DNA from: a virus
IMG/VR virus record: IMGVR_UViG_3300044712_002696
Location: 1-20,026 of that record
Length of the DNA stretch: 20,026 nt
Direction: 5' to 3' (one strand)
This document shows, in pieces, positions 1 to 7,835 of this stretch (positions are counted from its first letter, which is position 1; each line of letters starts with the position of its first letter). The notes beneath the pieces were generated by a model, which saw only the letters and a program-made list of their open reading frames with translations, made no database searches and was not told the origin of the DNA. The translations under genes and the position numbers were made by a program.

Positions 1-648
1 ATGCCAGCCAAAAAGCCCGCCGGACTGATCACCAGAGCCGAAACGAAGGCCGATAAAGCCGCTCGAATCGCACGCGAGGACGCCCTCAAGCCCTCGCGCG
101 AGCTGCCCAAGCGCCCACCCACAGCCCTGGCCGGTCACAAAGTCGCGCAGGCCACCTGGCGGCGTTCGATGGCCACCTATCTCGATCTGGAAGCGTCCAT
201 CGTCACCCGCCTGGATCTCGATCTGCTGGTCGATTACTGCCTGCTGATGGAGCAGGTCACCCAGCTCGATGAGATTCGCGGCGCGGCCTACCAGGCATGG
301 TCGGAGATCAATCGGAAGTTTAACGAGTTGTGTGCTGCGGGAAAACCCGACAAGGAAAAGAAGACCGTTTCTATGGAAACGGTCCAGCCCCCAACGGCTG
401 AAGAGTTGGGAAAGATGGCAACCCGGCTTCAGGCAGCCATGACCGCAGTCAAGGACATCGACGGGCGCGCCGATCGCAAGCGCTCGCTATTATTGCAATT
501 GCGCCAGTCGCTGTATCTCACCCCGCGCTCACGGGCTGGCACGGCGCCGGTCTCGCGCGAGGATGCGCCCGAGGTCGTGGATCCGATGGAACAGCTCCTC
601 GGACAGGTCACCAGTTACGTCAACGGCGAATCAGGACATGAACAATGA
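1..648 (+). CDS. terS: Terminase small subunit, P27-like
   Basis: Probable 215-residue DNA-recognition subunit of the packaging motor, which selects phage DNA and hands it to TerL. The N-terminal 45 residues are basic and look disordered. A mostly helical core follows, with the P27-family pattern of a T/V-x-x-D-hydrophobic segment leading into 'YC' (TRLDLDLLVDYC, about residues 68-79). A charged helix and a 'YLTPRSR' segment near residue 172 match the family's C-terminal 'L-x-P-x-S-R' signature. The stop overlaps the TerL start as ATGA, the usual TerS-TerL coupling. The ATG sits at the window edge, so its ribosome site and any upstream start cannot be seen. The family call rests on motifs and position rather than on a search. 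Confidence 0.85.
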   Translation: MPAKKPAGLITRAETKADKAARIAREDALKPSRELPKRPPTALAGHKVAQATWRRSMATYLDLEASIVTRLDLDLLVDYCLLMEQVTQLDEIRGAAYQAWSEINRKFNELCAAGKPDKEKKTVSMETVQPPTAEELGKMATRLQAAMTAVKDIDGRADRKRSLLLQLRQSLYLTPRSRAGTAPVSREDAPEVVDPMEQLLGQVTSYVNGESGHEQ

Positions 649-2309
649 AACGATGCCTGCTCGCGGTGATCCTTACCATCGTCCTGGGTGCGGTCATGTT
701 CAGTGAAGCCCACGCCGCCCGGGCGGTTGCCTTCTTCGAAAACCTAAAGCACACCAAAGGCCGCTTCTATGGAGAGCCCTTTGTTTTGCTGCCCTGGCAA
801 AAGTCGATCATCCGGGATGTGTATGGCACAGTCAACGCCCAGGGCAAGCGCACGATCAAGTATGTTTACCTGGAAGTTCCCAAGAAAAATGGGAAGTCCG
901 AGATCGTTGCCGGGGCCAGTCTCTATCATGTCTTTGCCGATGGCGAGAAAAACGGCGAAGTGTACGGTTGCGCAGCGGATAAGGAACAGGCCAGTATCGT
1001 CTTCGATGTGGCGGTAGACATGGTTGACCAGGTGCCCGCCCTGAAGAAGCGCGCCAAGCTCAACCTGTCCACCAAGATGATCACGGATCGCGTGACCGGT
1101 ACCTTTTACAAGGTTGTCTCTTCGGAAGCCTATTCGAAGCACGGTCTCAACGTGAGCGCCTGCGTGTTCGACGAACTCCACGCCCAGCCCAATCGCGACT
1201 TATGGGACGTGATGACCTTTGGTGCCGGGGATGCCCGCGAGCAGCCAATCTGGTGGATCATCACCACGGCCGGCGATGATCCGGATCGCATTTCGATCTG
1301 TTGGGAGCAGCACGAATATGCCTGCAAAATCCTGGCGCGCGACGTGATCGACCCCACCTGGTACCCGGTTATTTTCGGGTACGACGGTGAGGATATCTAT
1401 AACGAGGAAAGCTGGAAGATCGCCAACCCCAGCCTGGGCGAGACGATCACACTCGACTCGGTGCGTGAAGCCGCCCGCAAGGCCAAAGAAAAACCGGCCG
1501 ACGAGCGACTTTTCCGATGGTTGCGGCTTAACCAGTGGATCACCACCAAGTTGACTACCTGGCTGCCGCTCGATCTGTTTGATAAGACCGTGGGCACCTG
1601 GAATCGGGCCGGGTTGGTTGGCCTGGATTGTTTCCTGGGGCTGGACCTTTCCAGTACCACCGACCTGACCAGCCTGGCGCTGATCTTCCCCCCACAGGGA
1701 AAACAGCCCGACTGGCGCGTGATCTGGGAAAACTGGATCCCGGAAGAGAATATGAAAGAACGGATCCGCACCGATCACGTGCCCTATGACGTCTGGTCCG
1801 CGGGCGGGTGGATCATTCCCACTCCGGGGGACGTGGTCGACTATACCAAGATCGAAGAGAAGATCCTGGAATGCCAGCGGCTTTACCGAATTCAGGAGGT
1901 TGACAGCGATCCGGCTTTTGCCACCATGTTGCTGCAACGCCTGGCCCAGGCCGGGCTCACCACGGTGGGAGTCCCTCAGCTTTTTAAAGACTTGACCGAC
2001 CCGATGAATCAGGTCGAGGTCTTGCTGAAAGGCAAAGCACCTGAAGAGGGTGAGTCGCTCGCCTTGCTTCGCGGACGCATGACCCACGAAGCAAACCCGG
2101 TAGCGCGCTGGGCATTTGGCAATACCAGCATTGCCAAGAATGGATCCGGGCTGATCAAGTACGTTAAGGAACACAAAGGCAAGGCCGTCATCCGCACCAA
2201 ACGGATCGACCCGGTTGCGGCCTGGGTCAGTGGCATGGCCAGGGCCCGGTTTTATAAGAGCGATCTCGATCTATCCGCGGCGATCCTCTCTGAAGATTGG
2301 GGCATGTGA
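645..2309 (+). CDS. terL: Terminase large subunit (ATPase and nuclease)
   Basis: Packaging motor that pumps DNA into the prohead through the portal and cuts it. The 554 residues hold a family start block 'LKHTKGRFYGEPFVLLPWQ' (34-52), a Walker A-type loop PKKNGKS (79-85), a Walker B 'VFDE' (174-177) with the catalytic acid, and a coupling motif 'ITTAG' near 206. The RNase H-like nuclease follows, with 'GLDLSSTTD' near 332, 'DSDPAFA' near 422 and 'RIDPVAAW' near the end as probable metal-binding acids. The start at 645 overlaps TerS (ATGA) and has AGGA 8 bases upstream. It gives a hydrophobic, signal-peptide-like first 25 residues that are unusual for a terminase. An alternative ATG at 696 with GGGTG upstream would remove the hydrophobic run. 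Function is secure and the exact start is not. Confidence 0.95.
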   Translation: MKRCLLAVILTIVLGAVMFSEAHAARAVAFFENLKHTKGRFYGEPFVLLPWQKSIIRDVYGTVNAQGKRTIKYVYLEVPKKNGKSEIVAGASLYHVFADGEKNGEVYGCAADKEQASIVFDVAVDMVDQVPALKKRAKLNLSTKMITDRVTGTFYKVVSSEAYSKHGLNVSACVFDELHAQPNRDLWDVMTFGAGDAREQPIWWIITTAGDDPDRISICWEQHEYACKILARDVIDPTWYPVIFGYDGEDIYNEESWKIANPSLGETITLDSVREAARKAKEKPADERLFRWLRLNQWITTKLTTWLPLDLFDKTVGTWNRAGLVGLDCFLGLDLSSTTDLTSLALIFPPQGKQPDWRVIWENWIPEENMKERIRTDHVPYDVWSAGGWIIPTPGDVVDYTKIEEKILECQRLYRIQEVDSDPAFATMLLQRLAQAGLTTVGVPQLFKDLTDPMNQVEVLLKGKAPEEGESLALLRGRMTHEANPVARWAFGNTSIAKNGSGLIKYVKEHKGKAVIRTKRIDPVAAWVSGMARARFYKSDLDLSAAILSEDWGM

Positions 2310-2488
2310 TGTTAAAACGGTTTATTCAATTCGTGGCGACGATCCTCGATGATCTGCTCTTCCTGGCAGGCGGCGGACTGATCGTTTACGCCACCTATTT
2401 ATTGAGCCTGGTGGCTGCCTTATATGTGGCCGGTGGGCTGTGCATATTGGTCGGGGTGCTGGTGGCCATCAGCAGGAGAAGCAAATGA
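2309..2488 (+). CDS. Small two-helix membrane protein between terL and portal
   Basis: A 59-residue protein that I cannot assign to a named family. The ATG at 2309 overlaps the TerL stop (TGATG) and has GGGG at 2299-2302 upstream. A TTG start at 2297 would add four residues but is less likely. Two hydrophobic segments at about 14-33 and 36-54 are separated by a short polar turn, and the chain ends in a basic 'SRRSK' tail. This looks like an inner-membrane hairpin. Its stop overlaps the portal start (ATGA). Size and topology resemble small holins, but holins are normally encoded with an endolysin beyond the tail genes, so a holin role is only a possibility. Tight coupling on both sides argues that it is a real gene. 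Confidence 0.65.
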   Translation: MLKRFIQFVATILDDLLFLAGGGLIVYATYLLSLVAALYVAGGLCILVGVLVAISRRSK

Positions 2489-3720
2489 TATTAAGCAATG
2501 CAATTCAAAATATGGTCAAACCCACCTGGACCCGGCCGGAACTGGCGGCGAATTTCAGCTATACCACCAGCTCCGGGCAGGCGGTCTCTCCGGAGAGTGC
2601 CAAGCGCATCGCGACGGTTTATCGCTGCGCGAATATCATCAGCGATCATATTGCTATGATGCCGCTTCAACAATATATTTCTCGTAAATCCGGCGATATC
2701 CAGCGAGTGCGTCCAGATGCACTTCGCCGCAATATGGCTTACCTGGTAGAGGTCCAGCCTAACAGCAATCAGATTTCATTTATCCTCAAAAAGGCGGGAA
2801 TCTTATGGCTGTTATTTTGGGGCGATATGTACATCTGGACCCCCCCCGGGCGGCGATTGCGTGAAATGTTTGTGCTGCCGTCCAATGCCGTTGCTCCATT
2901 TGTCGGGGATGACGGGCTGGTCTGGTATCACGTTCAGATCGACGGCTTCAGCGATGATATTCCTGGGGTTGAGGTCCTGCACGTGATGATCAATTCTACC
3001 AATGGCATCAACGGCAAGTCGATCTTGACCTATGCACGCGAAACCATCGGACGGCGGCAGGGCGCGAACGAAACTCAGGATCGTATGTATACCCAGGGGC
3101 TTATGCCTGGTGCAATGGTCCACGTGCCGGGCACAATCGATAAAGCCGCCCGCGAAAAAATACGCCTGTCTTATTCTGAAGCGGTATCGGGTGCAGCTAA
3201 TTCTGGCAAGCTGCTGGTACTGGATGACAAGATAGACAAATTTGAGGTAATCCCGATCAGCGCGGCAGATGCTCAATTTTTAGAGTCAATCGCAGCTACC
3301 GAAGTGGATATCGCTAATTTCTTCGGAATGCCATTATATAAACTTAACTTCGGCAAGCAAAGCTATGAGAGCAATGATCAACAAAAGCAAGATTATCTCG
3401 ACAGCACCCTCGATCCCTACCTGGTCCAAATCGAACAAGCGGCCCAGGTGGCTTGGCTAACCCAAGAAGAGCAGGCATACAGCTATTGGCGGTTCAACCG
3501 TAAGGCAATGTTGCGCATGGATGCTAAAACCCGGTCGGTCTACCTGAAGGACAATATTCTCTCGGCCCAGATGACCCCCAACGAGGCCCGCGCGGTGGAA
3601 GATGAACCGGCTTATCCGGGTGGTGATCTCCACTTTATCCCGTCCAACATGGCGGTAGTCAACCCGGATGGCACGATTCAAATGATTTCGAAAGACATTG
3701 GAGGTAAGAGTGTCCCTTAA
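2485..3720 (+). CDS. Portal protein, HK97 family
   Basis: Dodecameric ring at one capsid vertex through which TerL loads DNA and to which the connector binds. The 411-residue length is normal for the HK97-type portal (PF04860). Family features include 'VYRCANIISDHIAMMPL' at about 45-61, the conserved segment before the clip region. 'GILWLLFWGDMYIW' and 'LHVMINSTNGINGKSIL' also fit, the latter being the usual 'hi...dG..G.Spl' motif. A C-terminal 'NILSAQMTPNEAR' region is typical as well. I chose ATG 2485 because AGGAG (2474-2478) lies 6 bases upstream and it overlaps the previous stop as ATGA. The frame is open 45 bases further upstream, but that part reads as out-of-frame membrane-gene sequence. 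The stop overlaps the protease start. Confidence 0.93.
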   Translation: MILSNAIQNMVKPTWTRPELAANFSYTTSSGQAVSPESAKRIATVYRCANIISDHIAMMPLQQYISRKSGDIQRVRPDALRRNMAYLVEVQPNSNQISFILKKAGILWLLFWGDMYIWTPPGRRLREMFVLPSNAVAPFVGDDGLVWYHVQIDGFSDDIPGVEVLHVMINSTNGINGKSILTYARETIGRRQGANETQDRMYTQGLMPGAMVHVPGTIDKAAREKIRLSYSEAVSGAANSGKLLVLDDKIDKFEVIPISAADAQFLESIAATEVDIANFFGMPLYKLNFGKQSYESNDQQKQDYLDSTLDPYLVQIEQAAQVAWLTQEEQAYSYWRFNRKAMLRMDAKTRSVYLKDNILSAQMTPNEARAVEDEPAYPGGDLHFIPSNMAVVNPDGTIQMISKDIGGKSVP

Positions 3721-4453
3721 ACCCATGCGCATTTTCGAAGGAAATGCCCAGCCCCACCAACCCTTTTGGCGTTTTCGGGACGCTGCCGGCAGTGAAAGCG
3801 GTGAGCCTGAACTCGAATTCTACGGCGTCATTTCTGAATTTTCGTGGCTGGGGGATGAGATCACCCCGAAGATGTTTAAGGATGACCTCTACACCCACGG
3901 CAAGGGCGGCCCGATCACCGTCCGGATGAACTCGGGCGGCGGTGATGTGATTGCCGCGTCGGTGATCCGCTCGATCATCGTCGATTATCCCGGTACGGTC
4001 ACCATGCGCATCGATGGCCTGGCGGCTTCGGCGGCCACCTTTGTGGCGATGGCGGGCGACCGGGTGAAGATGCAGGATACCGCCTTTTTCATGATCCACG
4101 ATCCGAGCGTGATGGCCTGGGGCACGGTCGATGAACTCAAGGCCGCGATTGACCTGCTGAAAACGGTCAAGGCCGGGATCGTGGATGCCTATCAGGGTAA
4201 GACCAAAATGCCCGCGGAAAAGATCGCCAAAATGATGAGCGATGAAACCTGGCTCACGGCGCGCGATGCCCTGGAGATGGGCTTCATCGACGAGATCATC
4301 TCAGCGCCAGGCGCGAAGAAAGCCCCCAAAAACCTGGCGATTATGAATTACGTGAATGTTCCGGTGGAGCTGCTCGAGCCCGAGCCCGAACCGGTGCAAA
4401 GCATCACACCCGAGGTAGAGCGCCTCCGTGATGAAGTTCGTTTACTCATGTAA
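3710..4453 (+). CDS. Prohead protease, ClpP-like (S14-type)
   Basis: A 247-residue serine protease that matures the prohead by trimming capsid scaffold domains. It has the ClpP-like layout: glycine-rich oxyanion strand 'MNSGGGDV' (about 73-80), nucleophile motif 'DGLAASAATF' with the probable catalytic Ser near 103, catalytic His in 'FFMIHDP' near 127, and 'MSDETWLTARDALEMGFIDEI' supplying the probable Asp and the closing helix. The C-terminus (EPEPEP, then a charged helix) is likely a flexible tail. The start is GTG 3710, because GGAGG at 3700-3704 has perfect spacing for it. A TTG at 3698 would overlap that ribosome site, and ATG 3725 lacks one. The gene overlaps the portal stop by 11 bases and precedes the capsid gene by 10. 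Confidence 0.9.
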   Translation: MSLKPMRIFEGNAQPHQPFWRFRDAAGSESGEPELEFYGVISEFSWLGDEITPKMFKDDLYTHGKGGPITVRMNSGGGDVIAASVIRSIIVDYPGTVTMRIDGLAASAATFVAMAGDRVKMQDTAFFMIHDPSVMAWGTVDELKAAIDLLKTVKAGIVDAYQGKTKMPAEKIAKMMSDETWLTARDALEMGFIDEIISAPGAKKAPKNLAIMNYVNVPVELLEPEPEPVQSITPEVERLRDEVRLLM

Positions 4454-4463
4454 GGAGAAAGGT

Positions 4464-5846
4464 ATGACCCCCAATCTGAAGATGTATTTAGATGCCGTTA
4501 CCACGGCGGAGGCGCATGTCCAGGAAGTGGCTGCGCAAATCGATGCCCTGTTTACCCAGGGAAAACAAGCCGATGCGCTGGCCATGCGCCCCGATTTGGA
4601 ATCGGCTAAGGCCGCGGCCAAGAGTGCCAACGAACTCTATTTGAGTATGCGCGGTGCCGGTGGCGAAGGCGGCGAGCGTGACGCCGGTTCCAACCTGACC
4701 CGGCGCTTGATGCAGGTCGACGATCGTTCGCTGGCCATCGGCATGAGTCAGAGCGAGATCGAGAAATACAGCCTGGTGCGCCTGATCGGATCGGCTGCCG
4801 AAGCGCTGCGCGGCAATGCCCGCGCGCTGGATAGCGCAGGTCTGGAAATGGAAGCCAGCCGGGCTATGGCCCAAAAGTTGGGGCGCAACCCCCAGGGCTT
4901 TTTCGTGCCGTGGGATGTGATGATCACCCCACCGGCTGCCCGTGGTGGCGCGGTGCGCATTCGCAATACCCAGTCGGTGGGCGATCCCACGACCGGCGGC
5001 TACCTGGTGGAGACCATGCAGGGTTCGTTCATCGACGTGCTGCGCAATAAGATGGTCACCCGCCAGGCGGGCGCCCAGGTCCTGACCGGATTGGTCGGCG
5101 ACGTGGATTTTCCCAAGAAAACCGCGTCTTCGACGGCCTACTGGCTGGGCGAAGGCACCAGCCCCACCAAGTCGCAACTGACCTTTGGCCAGGTGGAAGC
5201 CCGCAATCGCACGGTTGGGGCCTATGCTCAACTGACCCGCAAGCTGCTCAAACAATCCAGCATGGACGTTGAGATGATGGTGCGGGATGATATGGCTACC
5301 ACGTTGGCGATTGCCATTGACGCCGCTGGTCTGCACGGTTTGGGTTATGCCAACCAACCGCGCGGCGTGGCCAACACGCCAGGGATTGGCTCTGTGGTGG
5401 GCAACACGAATGGCGAGGCTCCGGATTGGACCGACATTGTCGACCTCGAAACCGCGGTGGCCATCGATAACGCCGATATCGGCGCCCTGGCCTACATCAC
5501 CAACACCAAAGTGCGCGGCAAGCTCAAGAAGACCCTGATTACCACCACTTACGGCGACAAAATGGTCTGGGGCGATGGACCGCAGCCGCTCAACGGCTAC
5601 CCGGCCTACGTCACCAACCAGGTGCGCAGCGACCTGACCAAAGGCAACCAGTCGCTCAGTTCGGCGATCTTCTTCGGCAACTGGAACGATCTGATCTACG
5701 CTCTGTGGGGCGGGCTGGATATCCTGGTTGATCCCTATACCAACTCGACCAGCGGGGACGTGTTGGTGACGGCTATGCAGGATGCCGACGTGGTTGTTCG
5801 CCGGGCCGAATCGTTCAGCGCCATGTTGGACGCGCTGACCGCGTAA
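4464..5846 (+). CDS. Major capsid protein, HK97 fold
   Basis: 460-residue shell subunit. Residues 1-65 are helical and charged (likely coiled coil), followed by a linker to about 160 with a conserved 'IEKYSLVRLI' helix. This matches the delta or scaffold region that the upstream protease would remove. The HK97 core starts near 'DPTTGGYLVE' (174-183). It continues with 'FPKKTASSTAYWLGEG', 'LTRKLLKQSSMDVEMMV' and 'GLGYANQPRGVAN', which is the usual order of N-arm, E-loop, spine helix and A-domain. The start is ATG 4464, preceded by AAGGAGAAAGG (4452-4462). An in-frame ATG at 4428 lies inside the protease gene and would add a nonsense extension. A strong hairpin lies 11 bases after the stop. Confidence 0.95.
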   Translation: MTPNLKMYLDAVTTAEAHVQEVAAQIDALFTQGKQADALAMRPDLESAKAAAKSANELYLSMRGAGGEGGERDAGSNLTRRLMQVDDRSLAIGMSQSEIEKYSLVRLIGSAAEALRGNARALDSAGLEMEASRAMAQKLGRNPQGFFVPWDVMITPPAARGGAVRIRNTQSVGDPTTGGYLVETMQGSFIDVLRNKMVTRQAGAQVLTGLVGDVDFPKKTASSTAYWLGEGTSPTKSQLTFGQVEARNRTVGAYAQLTRKLLKQSSMDVEMMVRDDMATTLAIAIDAAGLHGLGYANQPRGVANTPGIGSVVGNTNGEAPDWTDIVDLETAVAIDNADIGALAYITNTKVRGKLKKTLITTTYGDKMVWGDGPQPLNGYPAYVTNQVRSDLTKGNQSLSSAIFFGNWNDLIYALWGGLDILVDPYTNSTSGDVLVTAMQDADVVVRRAESFSAMLDALTA

Positions 5847-5857
5847 GTTTTTTCATG

Positions 5858-5886
5858 CGACTGGCCCCGGATGACCGGGGCAGTCG
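5858..5886 (+). other. Strong RNA hairpin after the capsid gene
   Basis: Seven G/C pairs (5864-5870 with 5875-5881) close an ATGA loop. After one bulged G (5863), five more pairs follow (5858-5862 with 5882-5886). The T-run (5848-5853) lies upstream of the stem and only TTT lies downstream, so this is not a classic intrinsic terminator in either direction. It could protect the 3' end of capsid mRNA or partly reduce read-through. It lies between the capsid stop and the next gene's ribosome site (5904-5909). Confidence 0.6.
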
Positions 5887-5915
5887 CCGGGTTTGAGAAT
5901 TGGAAGGAGTCTGTT

Positions 5916-6341
5916 ATGGATAGCATTTTGAAAGACTGCAAGATCTCGCTCTTAGCCCTCAAGGCTGCCAGCGATAACGAAGCGATCAACGGCAGCGGGG
6001 TCGACATGCAGGGCTTTGACAGCGTGGCCTTTATTGCCGGCGCGTATCGCGGCAATGTTGGCTCCCCGACCATCAAGGTCCAGCAAGATAGCGACGTCGC
6101 CTTCGGCACTGCCGCCGATCTGCTCGGCACCAGCGCCACCTTCACCACCGCGGCCGGTACGGATGGATTGACCACCGTCGAGATCCACAATCCCGGTAAG
6201 CGTTATCTGCGCCCGGTCTTGACCATTCCGGATTGGACTGCCGTAGCTACGTTCTGTATCGCGATCCAGCACAACGCCATCGACGAACCACAGACCAACG
6301 CCGGCGAGATCCACATCAGCCCGGCTGAAGGGACCGCCTAA
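5916..6341 (+). CDS. Putative head decoration protein
   Basis: A 141-residue protein directly after the capsid gene. Predicted by eye to be rich in beta strands: 'FDSVAFIAGAYRG' (30-42), 'TIKVQQDSDVAFGTAADLLGT', 'TTVEIHNPGKRYLRPVLTI' and 'TFCIAIQHNAID'. This layout, with a conserved 'KRYLRP' segment, recurs in small proteins next to phage capsid genes and suggests an outer-surface stabilising or decoration protein. No catalytic motif is visible. The start is ATG 5916, with AAGGAG (5904-5909) 6 bases upstream. An ATG at 5871 lies within the hairpin loop and right arm and has no ribosome site. The stop abuts the next start with no gap. Role is inferred from position and composition. Confidence 0.6.
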   Translation: MDSILKDCKISLLALKAASDNEAINGSGVDMQGFDSVAFIAGAYRGNVGSPTIKVQQDSDVAFGTAADLLGTSATFTTAAGTDGLTTVEIHNPGKRYLRPVLTIPDWTAVATFCIAIQHNAIDEPQTNAGEIHISPAEGTA

Positions 6342-6980
6342 ATGAGCAAGCGCACGCGGGTACTGGATACGGCCCGCGGTCGGGTGGCCGATCTCCAGGT
6401 TGAGGTTGTCAACGGAGATGGCACGTATGCGGTTTTGGCGCTGGCCTCCAGCGCCGAAGCCGCGGCGGGCACCAGTGAAGAACTGGCGGTAACTCCCAAA
6501 GGGCTGGCCGATCTGGCTGCCGGGTTTGTGCCCGCTGCCAGCACAACGGTACAGGGCAAGGTCGAACTGGCCACCGATGCTGAGGTGCAAACCGGGACCG
6601 ATACCGGACGAGTGGTTACCCCTGCCGGATTAGCCGCTTGCACCTCGACCGATGCTCGCAAGGGCGTGGTCGAACTGGCTACGGACTCCGAAGCGATTGC
6701 GGTCACCGATGCTGCCCGGGCAGTTACCCCGCACGGGTTGGGCGCGGCTTTGGCCAAGTTGTTCGTGATCTCGTTCACCGGGTCGAACCTGGCCGGGGCT
6801 TGCACGGCCACCGGCGTGGCGGTCAACGATGTCCTCTTCGGCGTGGCCGGTCTCACCGAAGTGGGCCAGGTCGACAGCAAGTTCGAAGCGGTTGTATCGG
6901 TCGTCAACCAGATTCAGCAATCTGCCGCGGAAGACCTCTCTACTAAGAACTTCCTGGCGTTGGTTTACCGGCCATCATAG
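6342..6980 (+). CDS. Fibre-like repeat protein of the head or neck
   Basis: 212 residues in three parts. An N-terminal leader (1-32) ends in 'VNGDGTYAVLAL'. Three imperfect repeats follow at about 33-58, 74-98 and 109-133, patterned as 'ELATD-x-E-x6-T-x-x-x-x-VTP-x-GL', the repeat familiar from phage fibres. The C-terminal module (142-210) is also found at the end of the next gene. The position, between the presumed decoration gene and the connector, suggests a fibre at the head surface or neck rather than at the tail tip. AAGGGA (6328-6333) precedes the ATG. No enzyme motif is seen. The fibre call is moderate, and the head or neck location is inferred from gene order and the shared module. 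Confidence 0.6.
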   Translation: MSKRTRVLDTARGRVADLQVEVVNGDGTYAVLALASSAEAAAGTSEELAVTPKGLADLAAGFVPAASTTVQGKVELATDAEVQTGTDTGRVVTPAGLAACTSTDARKGVVELATDSEAIAVTDAARAVTPHGLGAALAKLFVISFTGSNLAGACTATGVAVNDVLFGVAGLTEVGQVDSKFEAVVSVVNQIQQSAAEDLSTKNFLALVYRPS

Positions 6981-6990
6981 GAGCTGACCA

Positions 6991-7512
6991 GTGGCAAATA
7001 TTCTGAGCGCGGCGGAAGCTGCCAATGTTTTGAGATGTGACGTAACGGACGCGGCCATGCTCCAATTGCTGCCACTGGTCGACTCGTATATCAAAAACGG
7101 AACGGGGCGCGATTGGACTGCGGATACCACCATCCATCCGATGGCAAAGGCCGCAGCTCAAATGCTGCTGGTAATGTGGTACGAAGATCCGGGGATGCTG
7201 GGCCGGTTTCGGAATTTTGGACAAACCGCTCCGCTCAGCTTTGGGTTGACTGCGGCTTTAGCGCAATTGGAAGCACTTGCTGCACAGTACAAAACTTTTG
7301 TGGGCAGCAATGGCGCCGGGGCTTGCGTTCTATCCGGGGCGCAGATCGGCGATAGCGTTTCCAGTTTGATCGGCCTGGTTGGCGTGACCGGCGATCAACA
7401 TGCGGCGTTCGAGTCGGTTATCACCGTGGCGGACCAGATCCAACAGGTAGCCAGCGGCGATCTGAGCGCTAACTGGTATCGGGCTTACCTGATTTCTCCG
7501 GAGAGTCTATGA
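6991..7512 (+). CDS. Head-tail connector (gp6-like) with added C-terminal module
   Basis: 173 residues. Residues 1-100 match the HK97 gp6 or SPP1 gp15 adaptor type: a short helical protein with 'DVTDAAMLQLLPLVDSYI' near 17-34 and a hydrophobic helix 'AAAQMLLVMWYEDP', then a loop and a final helix. This ring docks under the portal. Residues 103-170 go beyond the usual connector and match the end of the preceding fibre-like protein (GSN-x-AGAC, later FE-x-V and QIQQ). The start is GTG 6991, with TAGGAG (6978-6983) upstream. The stop overlaps the next ATG (ATGA). The connector call rests on helical pattern and on its place just before a gp16-type stopper. Confidence 0.75.
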   Translation: MANILSAAEAANVLRCDVTDAAMLQLLPLVDSYIKNGTGRDWTADTTIHPMAKAAAQMLLVMWYEDPGMLGRFRNFGQTAPLSFGLTAALAQLEALAAQYKTFVGSNGAGACVLSGAQIGDSVSSLIGLVGVTGDQHAAFESVITVADQIQQVASGDLSANWYRAYLISPESL

Positions 7513-7835
7513 ACCCAGGCGACCTGCGCTATCAGATCACGATCCAGCAAAAGACCACGGTCCAGAACAGCTTCGGAGAAGGAACCGATACCTGGACCAC
7601 CGTAGCCACCGTCTTCGCCGCGGTCGATCCGCTGCGCGGGCAGGAATATCTGGAAGCCAGGCGCCTGCAAGCCGACATCGACGTCCGCTTCCGGATCCGC
7701 TATCGGGCCGGGCTTACGCCGGCAATGCGCGTGCTGCATGATGGCCGCTATTTCAACATCGAATCGGTCATCCACGTTAAAGAACTGCGAAGAGAGATCC
7801 AACTGATGTGTAGGGAGCTGATCAATGACGGTTAG
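7509..7835 (+). CDS. Head closure (stopper) protein, SPP1 gp16-like
   Basis: 108 residues, normal for this family (PF05521). Typical features are the opening 'MNPGDLRYQITIQQ', a central 'WTTVATVFAAVDPLRGQEYLEA' at about 29-50, then 'DVRFRIRYRAGLTPAMRV' and 'DGRYFNIESVIHVKELRREI', which form the small beta barrel. It sits below the connector ring and closes the DNA channel until ejection. The start overlaps the previous stop (ATGA) with GGAGAG just upstream. The stop lies 11 bases inside the next gene. Confidence 0.88.
   Translation: MNPGDLRYQITIQQKTTVQNSFGEGTDTWTTVATVFAAVDPLRGQEYLEARRLQADIDVRFRIRYRAGLTPAMRVLHDGRYFNIESVIHVKELRREIQLMCRELINDG

Noticed and set aside
1200-2174. Long minus-strand open frame (324 codons) opposite terL
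   Set aside because: It shadows a strongly supported gene, has no motif or ribosome site, and the GC-rich codon pattern alone explains its length.
4488-5357. 289-codon minus-strand frame opposite the capsid gene
   Set aside because: Mirror of capsid codons; His- and Gly-rich with no domain.
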